Below are positions 25,755 to 35,085 of a stretch of 64,000 nt of DNA, in pieces. Numbering within the stretch: position 1 is the first letter of the stretch; every line of letters starts with the position of its first letter. The notes below the pieces were generated by a model. The model did not search any database, was not told the origin of the DNA, and saw nothing but the letters and a program-made list of their open reading frames with translations. The position numbers and the translations under genes are program-made. The stretch is from JALELF01 sp964473455 (GTDB lineage: Bacteria > Bacillota_I > Bacilli_A > RF39 > UBA660): assembly GCA_964473455.1 (NCBI GenBank), contig CAYYQX010000002.1:62001-126000 (forward strand). Reading direction: 5' to 3'.

Positions 25755-28273
25755 TTTATCTTCTCCTTCAATTTATATAATATATTTAGGGCTTCTAAAG
25801 GGGTTACATTTAAAATGTCTAATTCTTTTATCTCTTCTTCAATAGCTGATGCGATTTCAACAACTAAAGGAAGTTCTGCTTGAACTACTCTTTCTCTTTT
25901 TTGTTCTGTTTCTTCATATACTTTAAGTATACTATCAGCTCTTTTTAATAATTCTTTTGGCATGCCAGCAAGAGACGCTACATGGATTCCATAACTTTTA
26001 CTTGCACTCCCCTTTTTTATTTTGTGCAGGAAAGTAATGTTGCCATTTTCTTCAATTGTACTAACATGAATATTTTTTAAATGATTTAAAGAGTTATCTA
26101 AATCTGTTAATTCGTGATAATGAGTTGAAAATAAGGTTTTACACTTTATTTCATTATGAATGTATTCAATAATTGATTGCGCAATAGCCATCCCATCAAA
26201 AGTTGAAGTTCCTCTTCCTAATTCATCAAACAAAATTAAACTATTTTCTGTAGCATTAGTTAGAGCTTCATTTGCTTCAATCATTTCAACCATAAAAGTT
26301 GATTCTCCGCTTACTAAATCATCTGCAGCTCCAATTCTTGTGTATATAGCGTCAAACACAGGTAATATTGCTTCCTTAGCAGGCACAAAACAGCCTATTT
26401 GAGCCATAATAACGGTTATAGCCAGTTGACGTATATAAGTAGATTTACCGGCCATATTTGGGCCTGTTATGATGTTAATATACGTATCTTCATCTAACAT
26501 GATATCATTTGGAGTAAATATGTTATTTACTTTTTCAACAACAGGATGTCTACTATCAACTAAATATATATTTCTTTCTTTTTTAATAGTTGGTCTAACA
26601 TACTTGTTTTCATTAGAAACAATTGAAAAAGATAATAAGACATCAATCTCTGCAAGAATATTGGCGGTTTCTTGTAATTTTGGAATGTATTTTTTTATTT
26701 CATCTTTTACTTTAATAAATAAATCATATTCTAAATTAACAATCTTTTCTTCGGCGTTTAATATTAAGTCTTCTTTCTCTTTCAAAATTTTACTAATATA
26801 TCTCTCACAATTACTTAATGTTTGGCGTCTTTCATACCCATATTCTTCTTTTACATCTTTTACTTGGCCTTTAGATATTTCAATATAATATCCAAATACT
26901 CTGTTATAGCCAACTTTAAGAGTTTTTATTCCTGTTCTTATTCGTTCTTCTTTTTCAAAAGTGGCGATAAAGTTTTTGCCACCTTTTCTTATTTCTTTTA
27001 ATTCATCTAATTCTTTATCAAACCCTGTTTTTATTAAATATCCTTCTTTAATAGAAATTGGAGCATCTTCATATATACTAACTTCAAGTAGGTCAAATAA
27101 CTTATTAAATGTTTCAATATTCTTGTAACTTAATTGTTTTAAGATTTCATTTATATCTGGTAAGAACTTAAGAGAGTTTTTTAATTGAATAAGATCTCTT
27201 GCATTAGCGCTTCCAAACGCAATTTTTCCGACCAATCTTTCAATGTCATAAACATTATAAAGGTGTTCTCCAAGCTCACTTGCCATCATAAATTCATTGG
27301 AAAGTATTTCAACGGTGTCGTATCTATCGTTTATTTTTTTGATATCAGTTAATGGTTCTTCAATATATCTTTTTAGTAGTCTACTTCCCATCGCTGTTTT
27401 TGTTTTATCAAGTAACCAAATAAGCGAATAAGTGCGATCTTTATGTCTGATTGTTTCAGTTAATTCAAGATTATTTTTTGTATGCATATTCATCTTTAAA
27501 TAGTTATTGTTTTCTTTTACTATTACTTCTTGAAGATGATTTAAACTTCTTTTTTGAGTATCAATTATGTAAGAAATTAGTAATTTAATTGTTTCAATGT
27601 GCCTTATATCTTCTATTTTATTAAATAAATGTTCATAGCTTTTTATATCTAAAATATTATCGTATATTGAAATTGTAGTGTTGTATTGTTTTTTTAAATA
27701 AGAAGTTATCTCTTTATCAAAGCTTGATTTTACAATTATTTCTTTGATACTTTTTTTAGCTATTTCATTTACTAAATCTGTTTTTTTATGATTAACAAAC
27801 ATAGTATAGATATTTCCTGTTGTAATGTCACTGTAGCATAGGCAATATAAGTGCTTAAAATCTATTATTGCACCAATATAATTGTTCTCTTTTTCATTTA
27901 AGCTTTCATTTAAAATAGTTCCTTTACTAACTATTTGAATTAGTTCTCTTTTTACTATTCCCTTAGCAAGCTTAGGATCTTCCATTTGTTCACAAATACC
28001 AACTTTATAGCCTTTGTCAATTAGTTTTTGTAAGTAAACATTAATAGCGTGATGGGGAACACCACACATAGGAATACGAGTCTGTAGTCCTGCACTTTTG
28101 CCTGTTAAGGTTAGTTCTAGTTCTCTACTAGCTATTTCGGCATCTTCAAAAAACATTTCATAAAAATCCCCTAGCCTATAAAAAAGTATTATATCTGGAT
28201 TTTCATTTTTTATTTTGATGTATTCCTTCATCATTGGAGTAACATCATCTATATTTACACTATCTAATTTCAT
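25751..28273 (-). CDS. mutS: DNA mismatch repair protein MutS
   Basis: The 840-residue protein has the full MutS architecture. The mismatch-reading loop FYRLGDFYEMFFED is near residue 36 (Phe-x-Glu present). Connector and clamp domains follow, then the ATPase with Walker A TGPNMAGKST near 605 and DELGRGTSTFDG near 685, and a C-terminal helix-turn-helix. Length is typical. ATG 28273 is preceded by GGTGA; the longer frame begins with tandem GTGs inside that site. No mutL gene is visible in the window. Confidence 0.96.
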   Translation of the reverse strand: MKLDSVNIDDVTPMMKEYIKIKNENPDIILFYRLGDFYEMFFEDAEIASRELELTLTGKSAGLQTRIPMCGVPHHAINVYLQKLIDKGYKVGICEQMEDPKLAKGIVKRELIQIVSKGTILNESLNEKENNYIGAIIDFKHLYCLCYSDITTGNIYTMFVNHKKTDLVNEIAKKSIKEIIVKSSFDKEITSYLKKQYNTTISIYDNILDIKSYEHLFNKIEDIRHIETIKLLISYIIDTQKRSLNHLQEVIVKENNNYLKMNMHTKNNLELTETIRHKDRTYSLIWLLDKTKTAMGSRLLKRYIEEPLTDIKKINDRYDTVEILSNEFMMASELGEHLYNVYDIERLVGKIAFGSANARDLIQLKNSLKFLPDINEILKQLSYKNIETFNKLFDLLEVSIYEDAPISIKEGYLIKTGFDKELDELKEIRKGGKNFIATFEKEERIRTGIKTLKVGYNRVFGYYIEISKGQVKDVKEEYGYERRQTLSNCERYISKILKEKEDLILNAEEKIVNLEYDLFIKVKDEIKKYIPKLQETANILAEIDVLLSFSIVSNENKYVRPTIKKERNIYLVDSRHPVVEKVNNIFTPNDIMLDEDTYINIITGPNMAGKSTYIRQLAITVIMAQIGCFVPAKEAILPVFDAIYTRIGAADDLVSGESTFMVEMIEANEALTNATENSLILFDELGRGTSTFDGMAIAQSIIEYIHNEIKCKTLFSTHYHELTDLDNSLNHLKNIHVSTIEENGNITFLHKIKKGSASKSYGIHVASLAGMPKELLKRADSILKVYEETEQKRERVVQAELPLVVEIASAIEEEIKELDILNVTPLEALNILYKLKEKIK

Positions 28274-28326
28274 ATTAGTCACCACTAATAATTATTATAC
28301 AATAAATGAAGAATTTAATAAACACA

Positions 28327-28353
28327 AAAAAAGAATTAGATCTAATTCTTTTT
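28327..28353 (-). terminator. Terminator upstream of mutS
   Basis: A perfect 13-bp palindromic stem (AAAAAGAATTAGA/TCTAATTCTTTTT) ends the preceding 229-residue gene on the minus strand. Confidence 0.8.
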
Positions 28354-29031
28354 ACCTTTTTGTTCCCTCTTTTTTACAAGTCTTCTTGCTTGCCCGTTTT
28401 TATAAAGCTCAGAACTTTCTTTGCGCAAAAGAAATACGTTTGCTGCTGTTCCCCAAATTATTGTTTTAATGAATAACATAGCTTTATCTGTGTCTTCATC
28501 AAATTGTGATTTACCAACTATAATATAGTCATTTTTATCACTTTCATATATTTGGGCAGTCATAAGTGGTTCTTCAAGTTGTTGCGTTTCACCATAAGGC
28601 ATAAAATACGTCTTGGGATCACCAATTTTTTCTTGGCAAGCTGAAAAATCATTTTCACTTATAGCGTATTTTACATATTCTATAGCCTCTTCTTCAAAGT
28701 AATATTTATCAATTCTACCTTCATAATTACCTTCTGACACTTCATAGGTTGGATAACAATAATATAATGTTCCCCAATTCCTTGCCATTCTTTCATCAAC
28801 ATATGTAGACTCAGTAGACTCTAGTTGATTATTCTCATCTGTTGTAATATATGAAGTCGTTCTTTGAACTTGTTTTCTATAATCGTTAGCCAAAGGATTC
28901 ATTTCTACAAACGTGAGAATGGCAGATACAATGCCACCGGTTACTAAATACATGGCTGTTCCAGCTGCAATAATTTTTTTTAATAACTTTCTATTTTTAA
29001 TTTGAAGTTCTGATATTCCTTTTTTTTGCAT
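28342..29031 (-). CDS. Single-pass membrane protein of unknown function
   Basis: This 229-residue protein has a basic N-terminal tail (MQKKGISELQIKNRKLLKK) and a hydrophobic helix at about 22-46, followed by an acidic, tyrosine-rich domain (NWGTLYYCYPTYEVSEGNYE) and a weaker second hydrophobic segment near 195. It ends in a strongly basic tail (RRLVKKREQKGKKN). ATG 29031 has AAAGGGG upstream, and a promoter at 29058-29086 rules out the longer frame. No family is recognised. Confidence 0.65.
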   Translation of the reverse strand: MQKKGISELQIKNRKLLKKIIAAGTAMYLVTGGIVSAILTFVEMNPLANDYRKQVQRTTSYITTDENNQLESTESTYVDERMARNWGTLYYCYPTYEVSEGNYEGRIDKYYFEEEAIEYVKYAISENDFSACQEKIGDPKTYFMPYGETQQLEEPLMTAQIYESDKNDYIIVGKSQFDEDTDKAMLFIKTIIWGTAANVFLLRKESSELYKNGQARRLVKKREQKGKKN

Positions 29032-29057
29032 AAAATAACCCCTTTTCATTGGCATGT

Positions 29058-29086
29058 ATACTATCACTTTAAAAAAGAAAAGTCAA
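29058..29086 (-). promoter_or_regulatory. Promoter for the 229-residue membrane protein
   Basis: On the minus strand, TTGACT (29086-29081) and TAGTAT (29063-29058) are 17 bp apart. Confidence 0.65.
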
Positions 29087-29103
29087 TTTTATTATAAATT
29101 GAA

Positions 29104-30219
29104 CTATCTTTCAATATATTTTATTCCTAAAGATTCTACATAATATTTTATCTTTATTTCACTAATTCTCTTCCAGTTTTCTAAATTGTAATACCAATAA
29201 AAGTTGTTTGAATTACTCATATAGGCATGTTCATATAAAGAAACATTGACATTAAATATATCCTTTGGAACTCTAATAACCGCATAATAGTCTATATAAC
29301 TATATACTTGACCTTGTGTTTTATCATACCTTTCATAAGTTATACTGTCTTTTGAATACAACGTAAATTGATTATTTATTAAATAGACTGGATATATACT
29401 CATAATACTATCAAAGATTTGCTTTTCAGGAGTACCTATTACATTAACAGAGTTTGAAACAATGAGTTCAAAGCCACTGTCATATTTACTATAAGAAGAG
29501 TTAGTATGGTTACTATAAGCTATTTTAGAAACAACCCCATAATAACCTACCGCATTACTTCTTTTTTGAATTAAAGTCCATTCATCGTTCTCAATAGTGA
29601 TGCCATAGGTATCATCTTCTCTTGTTAAAAGAACTTTTAAACCGTGTTCAATATACCTTTCTTTTTCATATAAAGAAACCATTAAATTCAAGTCTTTTTC
29701 ATACATGGTTGAATTGGATGCACCTACATCTACCCCACCATGTCCTACATCTATTAAAATATCATATGCATAATTAAAATTTTCTATTTTAATTTTTTCT
29801 ATTTCTTCTTCATATATAAAAGTTATTAATTTGTCGTTTAGTTTTGTTCTGTTTAGCTTGGTTAAATCGTCCAATATAGTTGTTAAGTAATAATACTTGT
29901 CTGTTTTAATATATATATTGTATTCTCCATTTTCTAAAGTTGTTAAATCAAGATCTATATAGTAATTTTCTTCTGCCTTAATTAGTTCATATTCAATATT
30001 GTTTATAACTAAATAAGGGGTTAGTTCACTTTCAATAAACATTTCCAAATGTACACCATTTTGTATATAGGAGTTCTTTGTAATATAGAAATTGTCCGTT
30101 ACTAATTCGGCACTAATAGTATTTTCTTTTGGTTCTTTAACAAAAAAAGAGTTTACTATAAAATAAACACCACTTATTATAAGTAATATTAAAATAAGAA
30201 TAAAAACCTTTTTTATCAT
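29104..30219 (-). CDS. Secreted N-acetylmuramoyl-L-alanine amidase (Amidase_3 family)
   Basis: The 371-residue protein starts with a signal anchor (VFILILILLIISGVYFIV). After an N-terminal beta domain, the C-terminal half carries the zinc amidase motifs: IDVGHGGVDVGAS near residue 160 (first His), Glu in MYEKDLNLMV near 175 and AYSNHTNSS near 235 (second His), then GFELIVSN. It should cut the bond between muramic acid and the stem peptide in the wall. The usual catalytic Glu near the C-terminus (IEV/GFxSN type) is not obvious, so activity is uncertain. Confidence 0.82.
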   Translation of the reverse strand: MIKKVFILILILLIISGVYFIVNSFFVKEPKENTISAELVTDNFYITKNSYIQNGVHLEMFIESELTPYLVINNIEYELIKAEENYYIDLDLTTLENGEYNIYIKTDKYYYLTTILDDLTKLNRTKLNDKLITFIYEEEIEKIKIENFNYAYDILIDVGHGGVDVGASNSTMYEKDLNLMVSLYEKERYIEHGLKVLLTREDDTYGITIENDEWTLIQKRSNAVGYYGVVSKIAYSNHTNSSYSKYDSGFELIVSNSVNVIGTPEKQIFDSIMSIYPVYLINNQFTLYSKDSITYERYDKTQGQVYSYIDYYAVIRVPKDIFNVNVSLYEHAYMSNSNNFYWYYNLENWKRISEIKIKYYVESLGIKYIER

Positions 30220-30230
30220 TGTTCTCCTTA

Positions 30231-30256
30231 AAAAGAAAATGCATTAAATGCATTTT
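30231..30256 (-). terminator. Terminator between the Yip1-like gene and the amidase
   Basis: The stem AAAATGCAT/ATGCATTTT with a 3-nt loop is followed by TTCTTTTT on the minus strand. Confidence 0.7.
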
Positions 30257-30877
30257 TTAAAACAAATAATATTGTAATACGTAGATTAGTGTTATAGCAG
30301 ATAAAGCGTAAAATATAAAATTTGTTTTGTTTTTGAATTTTAATTTGTCTTCGATATTAATACTTATAATTGCAAAAGAGTAAAGACTTCCTGCAAATAG
30401 TATAAATAAATATAGTGGACTATAGATTAATCCTAAAAGTGGTCCTACTATCATTGTTGATGCGATAAATGGAACAAGAGCTAATAAAACTAGTCTTAAT
30501 ACGTCCATAAATTCAATGCTTTTTTTAAATACTAAAGCCAAAACATAATAAATAACTACAATTGCTGCGATAAATACTGTGAATAATAAGAAATATCTAA
30601 ATATTTCGTTCACATAGTCTACTTTTCCAAGTTGATTAAAGTCAACTACTGTTTTGCATGTTCCTGTCCAAAAATCACATTTTGGAACTAATACTGCACT
30701 AACCATAGCAGTAATTAAATGAACAACCATCATAACCGCCGACATAATTAAAGTTAAAATTAGTGTCTTTTGGGTAGTATTAAACTTTTTTGTAATATTT
30801 TCTGAACTTTCGATTGGGTTAATTATTGATTCCTTAACTAATTGAAAAACTTCCATACCCTTTTCTTTTTTTGCCAT
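30257..30877 (-). CDS. YIP1-family-like integral membrane protein
   Basis: The 206-residue protein has a cytoplasmic tail (KESIINPIESSENITKKFN) and five hydrophobic helices at roughly 35-60, 95-117, 125-148, 150-175 and 185-204. The N-terminal 'P-x-x-x' preamble before five helices is the layout of bacterial YIP1-domain proteins of unknown function. Two cysteines (KCDFWTGTC) lie in the first outside loop and could form a disulfide. A good AGGAG ribosome site is present. Confidence 0.65.
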   Translation of the reverse strand: MAKKEKGMEVFQLVKESIINPIESSENITKKFNTTQKTLILTLIMSAVMMVVHLITAMVSAVLVPKCDFWTGTCKTVVDFNQLGKVDYVNEIFRYFLLFTVFIAAIVVIYYVLALVFKKSIEFMDVLRLVLLALVPFIASTMIVGPLLGLIYSPLYLFILFAGSLYSFAIISINIEDKLKFKNKTNFIFYALSAITLIYVLQYYLF

Positions 30878-30932
30878 TTTATCAATCTCCTCTTATAAGA
30901 ATTATAGTATATATATTTTTATTTTTCAAGGC

Positions 30933-31091
30933 TTATTGGATAATATTATTTATTTCGTCGTATTTGCCTTCTAATTCTTTATTTATTTTAAACATTTCTG
31001 CGATAAAGTTGATTGTAACAAATAAAAAGATAAAAGCAAAAATAATTATTAATGTTATAACTATTTTTCTTGATCCTGGTCTTTCATTCAT
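30933..31091 (-). CDS. Small single-pass membrane protein (52 residues)
   Basis: This short gene starts at ATG 31091 behind AAGGAG and has a basic N-terminus (MNERPGSRKIV), one hydrophobic helix at residues 10-30 and a charged tail (KINKELEGKYDEINNIIQ) with coiled-coil character. The shape is that of FtsL/DivIC N-termini, but it is too short to claim that. It begins three bases after the stop of the PP-loop gene and is probably co-transcribed with it. Confidence 0.6.
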   Translation of the reverse strand: MNERPGSRKIVITLIIIFAFIFLFVTINFIAEMFKINKELEGKYDEINNIIQ

Positions 31092-31094
31092 AAC

Positions 31095-31910
31095 TTACTC
31101 CTTATCATATGTGTCTAAAAAATTATATTGTTTTTTCTCATCATGACTACCTATTATACAGTTTAGATTAACGTTTTCAAGAGCTCTATAGATGTTTTCT
31201 TCGATATCTTTATTTTTAAATGATTTTAATAATTTCTTTATTTCTTCTCGCTTGCTTAAGCTTTTGTGATACTCATCGGTATATTTACAAGTACATTTAT
31301 TGAATCTTAAATTATTATATTCACACCAATTAATAATATCTTCTTCTTTTACTAAGCAAAGTGGTCTGATAAGTTCAAGGCCAACAAAGTTTTTGCTTTT
31401 TAGCTTTGGCATCATTGTTTTTACTTCTGCTCCATAAAAGATAGATAAAAGTGTTGTTTCAATAAAGTCATTAAAGTGATGTCCTAGGGCAATTTTGTTG
31501 CACCCTATTTCTCTTGCTTTATCGTAAAGGTACCCTCTTCTCATTTTAGCGCATAAGTAACAAGGGTATCCCTCTTTAACATTATTTATGATTTTAAATA
31601 TAGGCGTTTCAAAAATTTCTAAGTTTATGTTTAAATCTTTGATTGTTTTTTTCATTTTATCTAAATCACTTTTCTTATATCCAGGATCCATTAAGACATA
31701 TCTTAAATTAAATTTAATCTTACCGTGTTTTTGAGCTTCTTCTAAGCATTTAGCAAGTAATACTGAATCTTTTCCACCTGATATACAAACCATAATGTTG
31801 TCGTTCTCACTAATTAGTTCGTATTTTTTAATAGCTTTTAAAAATTTACTATATATAGTTTTTTTATATTTGGTAATTATGCTTCTCTCTATTTCTTGAT
31901 ATTTTTCCAT
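31095..31910 (-). CDS. ttcA-like: TtcA-family tRNA thiolation PP-loop ATPase
   Basis: The 271-residue protein has the PP-loop CISGGKDSVLLAKC near residue 45. A CxxC pair in YPCYLCAKMRRGYL near 120 and a further CTC near 215 could hold an iron-sulfur cluster. LGHHFNDFIETTLLSIFYGA is typical of TtcA/TtuA proteins that adenylate and thiolate tRNA (2-thiocytidine 32 or 2-thiouridine 54). Which base is modified cannot be decided from sequence alone. With mnmA it gives two separate tRNA-thiolation enzymes in the window. Confidence 0.85.
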   Translation of the reverse strand: MEKYQEIERSIITKYKKTIYSKFLKAIKKYELISENDNIMVCISGGKDSVLLAKCLEEAQKHGKIKFNLRYVLMDPGYKKSDLDKMKKTIKDLNINLEIFETPIFKIINNVKEGYPCYLCAKMRRGYLYDKAREIGCNKIALGHHFNDFIETTLLSIFYGAEVKTMMPKLKSKNFVGLELIRPLCLVKEEDIINWCEYNNLRFNKCTCKYTDEYHKSLSKREEIKKLLKSFKNKDIEENIYRALENVNLNCIIGSHDEKKQYNFLDTYDKE

Positions 31911-32001
31911 AAAACAACCTCTCTACGAAGACTATATATAAAGTATATCACAATAAATTTAAGTAAAAATAAATTTTTTGTTTTAATTTATTAAATAGGT
32001 A

Positions 32002-32059
32002 TGCTATAATGAATAAGAGCCTATATGAAACTCTCTTTGGAAGGAGATTTTTTTTATTT
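32002..32059 (+). promoter_or_regulatory. pyrG promoter and attenuator-like leader
   Basis: An extended -10 (TGCTATAAT, 32002-32010) predicts transcription from about 32017. The 40-nt leader contains a 6-7 bp stem (TCTCTTT 32032-32038 with AAGGAGA 32041-32047) followed by eight T, the form of an intrinsic terminator placed just before the pyrG ATG. The 3' arm also contains the GGAAGGAG ribosome site. In B. subtilis, pyrG is controlled by a leader terminator with a pyrimidine-rich 5' arm and CTP-sensitive slippage at a GGGC start; here the arm is pyrimidine-rich but no GGG start is seen. Confidence 0.6.
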
Positions 32060-33661
32060 ATGACAAAATATGTTTTTGTAACAGGTGGCGTTTGTTCAGG
32101 ACTTGGTAAAGGCATAACTGCTTCATCTATTGCCCTGCTTTTAAAAGGTAAAGGTTATAAGGTTTTTATGCAAAAGTTTGATCCTTATATGAATGTTGAT
32201 CCAGGTACTATGTCACCCATCCAACACGGTGAAGTTTTTGTTACTGCCGATGGTTGTGAGACTGACTTAGATCTTGGACATTATGAAAGATTTATTGATG
32301 AAGAACTAAATTATACTTCAAATATTACAAGTGGAAAGATTTATTCTTCAGTTATTGAAAAAGAAAGACGTGGAGATTTTTTAGGTGCGACTATTCAAAT
32401 AGTTCCCCACATTTCAAATGAGATAAAACATAAAATATATGAAGCTGGAACATCTAGTAAGGCAGATATCGTAATAACAGAAATTGGTGGGACAGTTGGC
32501 GATATTGAGTCGGCTGTAATGTTAGAATCATTAAGACAATTTAAAATGGAAAAAAAAGATGATGTCTTATTTGTTCATACAACTTTAATCCCCTATTTAT
32601 ATGGTTCTAATGAGCTAAAAACCAAACCAACACAAAATAGTATTATTGAGCTTAGAAAGATTGGTATTCAAGCAGATATTATTGTTACTAGAGCGTCTAT
32701 CCCACTAGACGAGTCTATCAAAGAAAAAATAAGCTTATTTGGAAGTATTCCAAAAGAAAACATTATTGAAGCAATTGACGTTAAAAATATTTATCAAATA
32801 CCACTAAACTTTCACAATCAAAATATTGAAGAAATTATTCTTAAACATTTTAAATTAAAAAATACTAAAAGTGAGATTAAGTACTGGGAAGACCTAGTTA
32901 ATAAAGTAAATAACCTTGATAATGAGATAGAAATAGCGTTAGTTGGTAAATATACTAAGTTAGAGGATGCTTATCTGTCTGTTAAAGAAAGCCTTAAACA
33001 CGCCGGATACAAGTATGATACCAAGATTAATATAAAATGGATAGAGTCTGAAACTCTTGAAGAAGAAAAAGCTAATTTAAAAGAAATATTTAAAAACAGT
33101 AGTGGCATTATCGTTCCAGGCGGATTTGGTTCTCGCGGTATTAAGGGAATGATTAATGCGGTTGAGTATGCTAGAACAAATAATATTCCTTTTCTAGGAC
33201 TTTGTCTTGGTTTACAAATATCTATCATTGAATTTGCCAGAAATGTTTGTGGCCTAAAAGACGCTGATTCTACTGAATTTAATGAGAATACATCAAACCC
33301 AATAATTGATTTGATGGCCGAACAAAAACACATTATTAATATGGGTGGAACGCTTAGACTTGGTAATTATGAATGTCATATTAAGAAAAATACTTTGGCC
33401 TTTAAAGATTATAAAAGTGAAGATATCCTAGAGCGTCATCGCCATCGTTATGAATTTAATAATAAATATAAAGAATTATTAGAAAATAAAGGTATGGTTT
33501 TTTCAGGAATAAATTTAAAAAGTAACTTGATAGAAATAATTGAACTTCCTAGCCATAAACATTTTATTGCCTGTCAGTTTCACCCTGAATTTAAGAGTAG
33601 ACCAAATAGACCACATCCATTATTTGATTCATTTGTTAAAGCAAGTATTAAAAAAAATTAG
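32060..33661 (+). CDS. pyrG: CTP synthase
   Basis: The 533-residue enzyme converts UTP to CTP with glutamine as nitrogen donor. The synthase domain begins MTKYVFVTGGVCSGLGKG (P-loop), with QKFDPYMNVDPGTMSP near 37 and the UTP-binding ELKTKPTQNS near 185. The glutaminase domain has the oxyanion block GGFGSRG near 355, the nucleophile in FLGLCLGLQ near 383, and CQFHPEFKSRP near 510. ATG 32060 is chosen because all homologues start here and because the upstream frame contains the leader hairpin. Length is typical. Confidence 0.97.
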   Translation: MTKYVFVTGGVCSGLGKGITASSIALLLKGKGYKVFMQKFDPYMNVDPGTMSPIQHGEVFVTADGCETDLDLGHYERFIDEELNYTSNITSGKIYSSVIEKERRGDFLGATIQIVPHISNEIKHKIYEAGTSSKADIVITEIGGTVGDIESAVMLESLRQFKMEKKDDVLFVHTTLIPYLYGSNELKTKPTQNSIIELRKIGIQADIIVTRASIPLDESIKEKISLFGSIPKENIIEAIDVKNIYQIPLNFHNQNIEEIILKHFKLKNTKSEIKYWEDLVNKVNNLDNEIEIALVGKYTKLEDAYLSVKESLKHAGYKYDTKINIKWIESETLEEEKANLKEIFKNSSGIIVPGGFGSRGIKGMINAVEYARTNNIPFLGLCLGLQISIIEFARNVCGLKDADSTEFNENTSNPIIDLMAEQKHIINMGGTLRLGNYECHIKKNTLAFKDYKSEDILERHRHRYEFNNKYKELLENKGMVFSGINLKSNLIEIIELPSHKHFIACQFHPEFKSRPNRPHPLFDSFVKASIKKN

Positions 33662-33682
33662 AATTTAACTTCTAATTTTTTA
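33653..33682. terminator. Bidirectional terminator after pyrG
   Basis: The stem AAAAATTAGAA/TTCTAATTTTT with a 6-nt loop serves both convergent genes. Confidence 0.88.
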
Positions 33683-34210
33683 TTTATAAAAAATTGATAT
33701 TACTTTTGAAAATTTCATAATAATATCTGTACTATTCCTCATTGCAAAACTTTTACCCATGGCTTTTAATCCAATAGTAAGTGAAGCAATTAATGAAGTT
33801 GTAACTAGCGCAACTATAACTTCATAACCAACAAAAATTTTGTTTAATGATGTAATCAACATAACTCCAATACTACCAGAAATAATTCCACAGATATCTC
33901 CAATAACATCGTTACAGAAGCTAGATACTTTATGAGCATTTTTGATTAATCTAATACCTACTTTTGCTTCTTTAACTTTTCTAGAGCTTTTAGCATGAAA
34001 AGGCATTTCATCAGCTGAAGTTACAGCTACACCTATCATATCAAATACAACACCTAAAAGTATTACAAAAAATAGCACTAATATTCCGCCAAATAAATTA
34101 ATTTTTGGCATTATGTTTTCAGTTGCTCCAGAGAATATAAAAGAAATAATAAAGGATAAAAAAATAATTTTTATTATCCAATTAGTTTGATTGTCTTTTT
34201 TCTTTGCCAT
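33680..34210 (-). CDS. CorB/DUF21-like membrane protein
   Basis: The 176-residue protein has four hydrophobic segments, at about 12-30, 40-62, 105-125 and 128-148. The stretch FDMIGVAVTSADEMPFHAKS resembles the transmembrane part of CorB/CNNM (DUF21) ion transport proteins, without the cytoplasmic CBS domains. Short stand-alone forms like this are commonly annotated as CorB-like in Bacillota. Ion specificity is unknown. Ribosome site AGAGGT is acceptable. Confidence 0.6.
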   Translation of the reverse strand: MAKKKDNQTNWIIKIIFLSFIISFIFSGATENIMPKINLFGGILVLFFVILLGVVFDMIGVAVTSADEMPFHAKSSRKVKEAKVGIRLIKNAHKVSSFCNDVIGDICGIISGSIGVMLITSLNKIFVGYEVIVALVTTSLIASLTIGLKAMGKSFAMRNSTDIIMKFSKVISIFYK

Positions 34211-34263
34211 TTTTAAAACCTCTTATTTATCGTAACATAATTTAATTTAAGTGTAAATAATAT

Positions 34264-35007
34264 TTAGTGTAGTCTGGCTTTATAGCTTTTTCCTTCCATT
34301 TGTGCATCTATAATGCTTGCAAATGTTTTATGTAGTCCTTCCAATTGAACTTCATCCATGTCAATACACATTTCTCTTTCAACATAACTTTCTATATCAA
34401 AAATCATTTCTTTCAAAAAATTATAATTATAATTTAAAACACAAAAATTTTTTATAAACTTAATAACACAAATAAACAGCAAGCTTATTTTATTACTATA
34501 TTTAAATATTTCTGCCTTACTACTTCCTGCATTTATTGTAAGAGCAGTTATCCACATTGCTTCGGTACAATAAGTTATAATATTATAAATAAAAGGATTA
34601 TATTTTTTCATTTTATCAATTTCGTCAAAACCATTTATAATGCAGAAGTTGATTACAGAGATAAGATTTTCTGCAAATAAAACGCTACCTGTTTCAATTG
34701 ATTCTTCATCTGCAGAATCAAACATTTTTTCGTAATCAACAGAAAAAAATATGAGTAAATCGTTAAAAGCGCTAGAAAAGTCTTTTCTTGAAGAATATCC
34801 TTGTTTAAAAATATGGCGAGCAAATTCACGAAGTGTTTCAATCAAATTTGCATCAGGATTTAATTTAGAGTCTACGTACTTATAAAGTAACGTTTTTAAA
34901 ACTTCTTCACGACAAAACCAATTTATTCTTTTGTCATGCGCAGTTTTATTTAAAATAATCATAATATACTGTTTTGTATAATATTCGTTAGTTAAATTTT
35001 TTCCCAT
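34264..35007 (-). CDS. Unknown cytoplasmic protein
   Basis: I do not recognise this 247-residue, mainly helical protein. It begins MGKNLTNEYYTKQYIMIILN, carries CREEVLKTLLYKYVDSKLNP near 38, and ends GLHKTFASIIDAQMEGKSYK. No signal peptide or membrane helix is visible. ATG 35007 was chosen, with a GTG nine bases upstream as alternative. It lies downstream of the presumed structured RNA and behind its terminator, so it needs its own promoter, which I could not identify. Confidence 0.6.
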   Translation of the reverse strand: MGKNLTNEYYTKQYIMIILNKTAHDKRINWFCREEVLKTLLYKYVDSKLNPDANLIETLREFARHIFKQGYSSRKDFSSAFNDLLIFFSVDYEKMFDSADEESIETGSVLFAENLISVINFCIINGFDEIDKMKKYNPFIYNIITYCTEAMWITALTINAGSSKAEIFKYSNKISLLFICVIKFIKNFCVLNYNYNFLKEMIFDIESYVEREMCIDMDEVQLEGLHKTFASIIDAQMEGKSYKARLH

Positions 35008-35054
35008 ATTTCTCACTCGAAGTTATATTCTAATACTAATTTTAATTTTTTGCA

Positions 35055-35085
35055 ATAAAAAAAACATATGTAAAACATATATTTT
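35055..35085 (-). terminator. Terminator at the 3' end of the structured RNA candidate
   Basis: On the minus strand, ATATGT-TTT-ACATAT forms a stem followed by G and eight T. Confidence 0.7.
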
